From Leucobacter muris (GTDB taxonomy: Bacteria; Actinomycetota; Actinomycetes; Actinomycetales; Microbacteriaceae), in NCBI RefSeq assembly GCF_004028235.1, contig NZ_CP035037.1, positions 2,480,001 to 2,544,000 of the forward strand: 64,000 bases of DNA. Direction: 5' to 3'. Positions 63,889 to 64,000 of this stretch are shown here, in pieces (position 1 is the first letter of the stretch; the number at the start of each line of letters is the position of its first letter). The notes under the pieces are model-generated. The model ran no database searches. It was not told the origin of the DNA and was given only the letters and a program-made list of their open reading frames with translations. The position numbers were made by a program, and so were the translations under genes.

Positions 63889-64000
63889 CTAGCCGCCGGT
63901 GCCCAGGGCATTCTCGACCAGCTGCACGAGCATGGTGCGGATCTCATTCGAGCGCATGATCGCGACGAGGAGCCCGGCGAAGGCGACGGCCGCCATGATG
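63889..64000 (-). CDS. DUF4244 protein, C-terminus (5' end beyond window)
   Basis: Only 37 codons are visible, reading AAVAFAGLLVAIMRSNEIR and ending GTGG-stop. The Gly-Leu-Leu membrane stretch followed by a charged segment matches DUF4244 proteins, small Flp-pilin-like products of actinobacterial tad clusters. Its TAG lies 16 bases before the chosen TadE start. Confidence 0.75.
   Translation of the reverse strand, partial: IMAAVAFAGLLVAIMRSNEIRTMLVQLVENALGTGG

Noticed and set aside
1..64000. CRISPR arrays, tRNA, rRNA and riboswitches
   Set aside because: No regularly spaced direct repeats with unique spacers, no cloverleaf-like or rRNA-like stretch and no conserved riboswitch core was seen by eye; a covariance-model search would be decisive.

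Overview
The window is a dense, very GC-rich (about 70% by eye) actinobacterial chromosome segment. Gene content and synteny fit the family Microbacteriaceae, possibly a Leucobacter-like genus: carD-ispD-ispF next to cysS-rlmB and phoU/senX3-regX3, an Rv3235-family gene next to a PdtaS-type kinase, TopA with a Lys/Ala-rich tail, and DUF4244/TadE pilus-type genes beside topA. The genus is an inference; no rRNA or tRNA gene was seen.

Layout. 1-3545 (-): nusA-ylxR-infB translation/transcription cluster (infB runs off the left edge). 3612-13066 (-): a compact type VII secretion-like locus: two small WXG100-type proteins, a large DUF1023 hydrolase, a lipoprotein and a 1574-aa FHA/FtsK-type ATPase. 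The hydrolase gene is split by an intact IS256-family element (9783-11167) with an exact 8-bp target duplication. The locus lies between proS and nusA, where rimP would be expected. 13329-16856: proS and, divergently, a PMT-type mannosyltransferase. 16894-22742: an envelope-stress module (PspC-domain kinase plus LuxR-type regulator, divergent from a PspC/toastrack protein) and a PdtaS-like kinase. 23091-26234: Rv3235-family gene, rlmB, cysS. 26302-29007: phoU divergent from senX3-regX3 across a PHO-box-like repeat. 29334-31968: lipoprotein, carD, ispD-ispF.

31956-41161 holds most of the purine pathway (purM, purF, purD, purC, purS-purQ) interleaved with two tandem tatA genes (one frameshifted) and small unknown genes; purL follows at 55800. 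Between purQ and purL are a six-gene heme operon (hemE-Y-C-D-B-L, most junctions overlapping by 4 bp) divergent from hemA across a perfect 27-bp palindrome, and a siderophore uptake operon (binding protein, two FecCD permeases, ATPase) preceded by a possible iron box. 58316-62551: an orphan SecD-P1-head-like lipoprotein, tmk and topA. 62755-64000: a TadE/Rv3654c-like protein fused to an M23 peptidase, a TadE-like protein and a partial DUF4244 gene.

Two features recur. Many genes have a TANNNT hexamer exactly 6 (sometimes 7) bases before the start codon and no Shine-Dalgarno, as expected for leaderless transcripts. Long perfect hairpins sit between most convergent genes. Points that deserve follow-up are the T7SS-like locus and its insertion, the hemE/hemA palindrome, a 63-bp palindromic element present twice (29051 and 36451), an inverted/direct repeat cluster after purQ, and the frameshifted second tatA.
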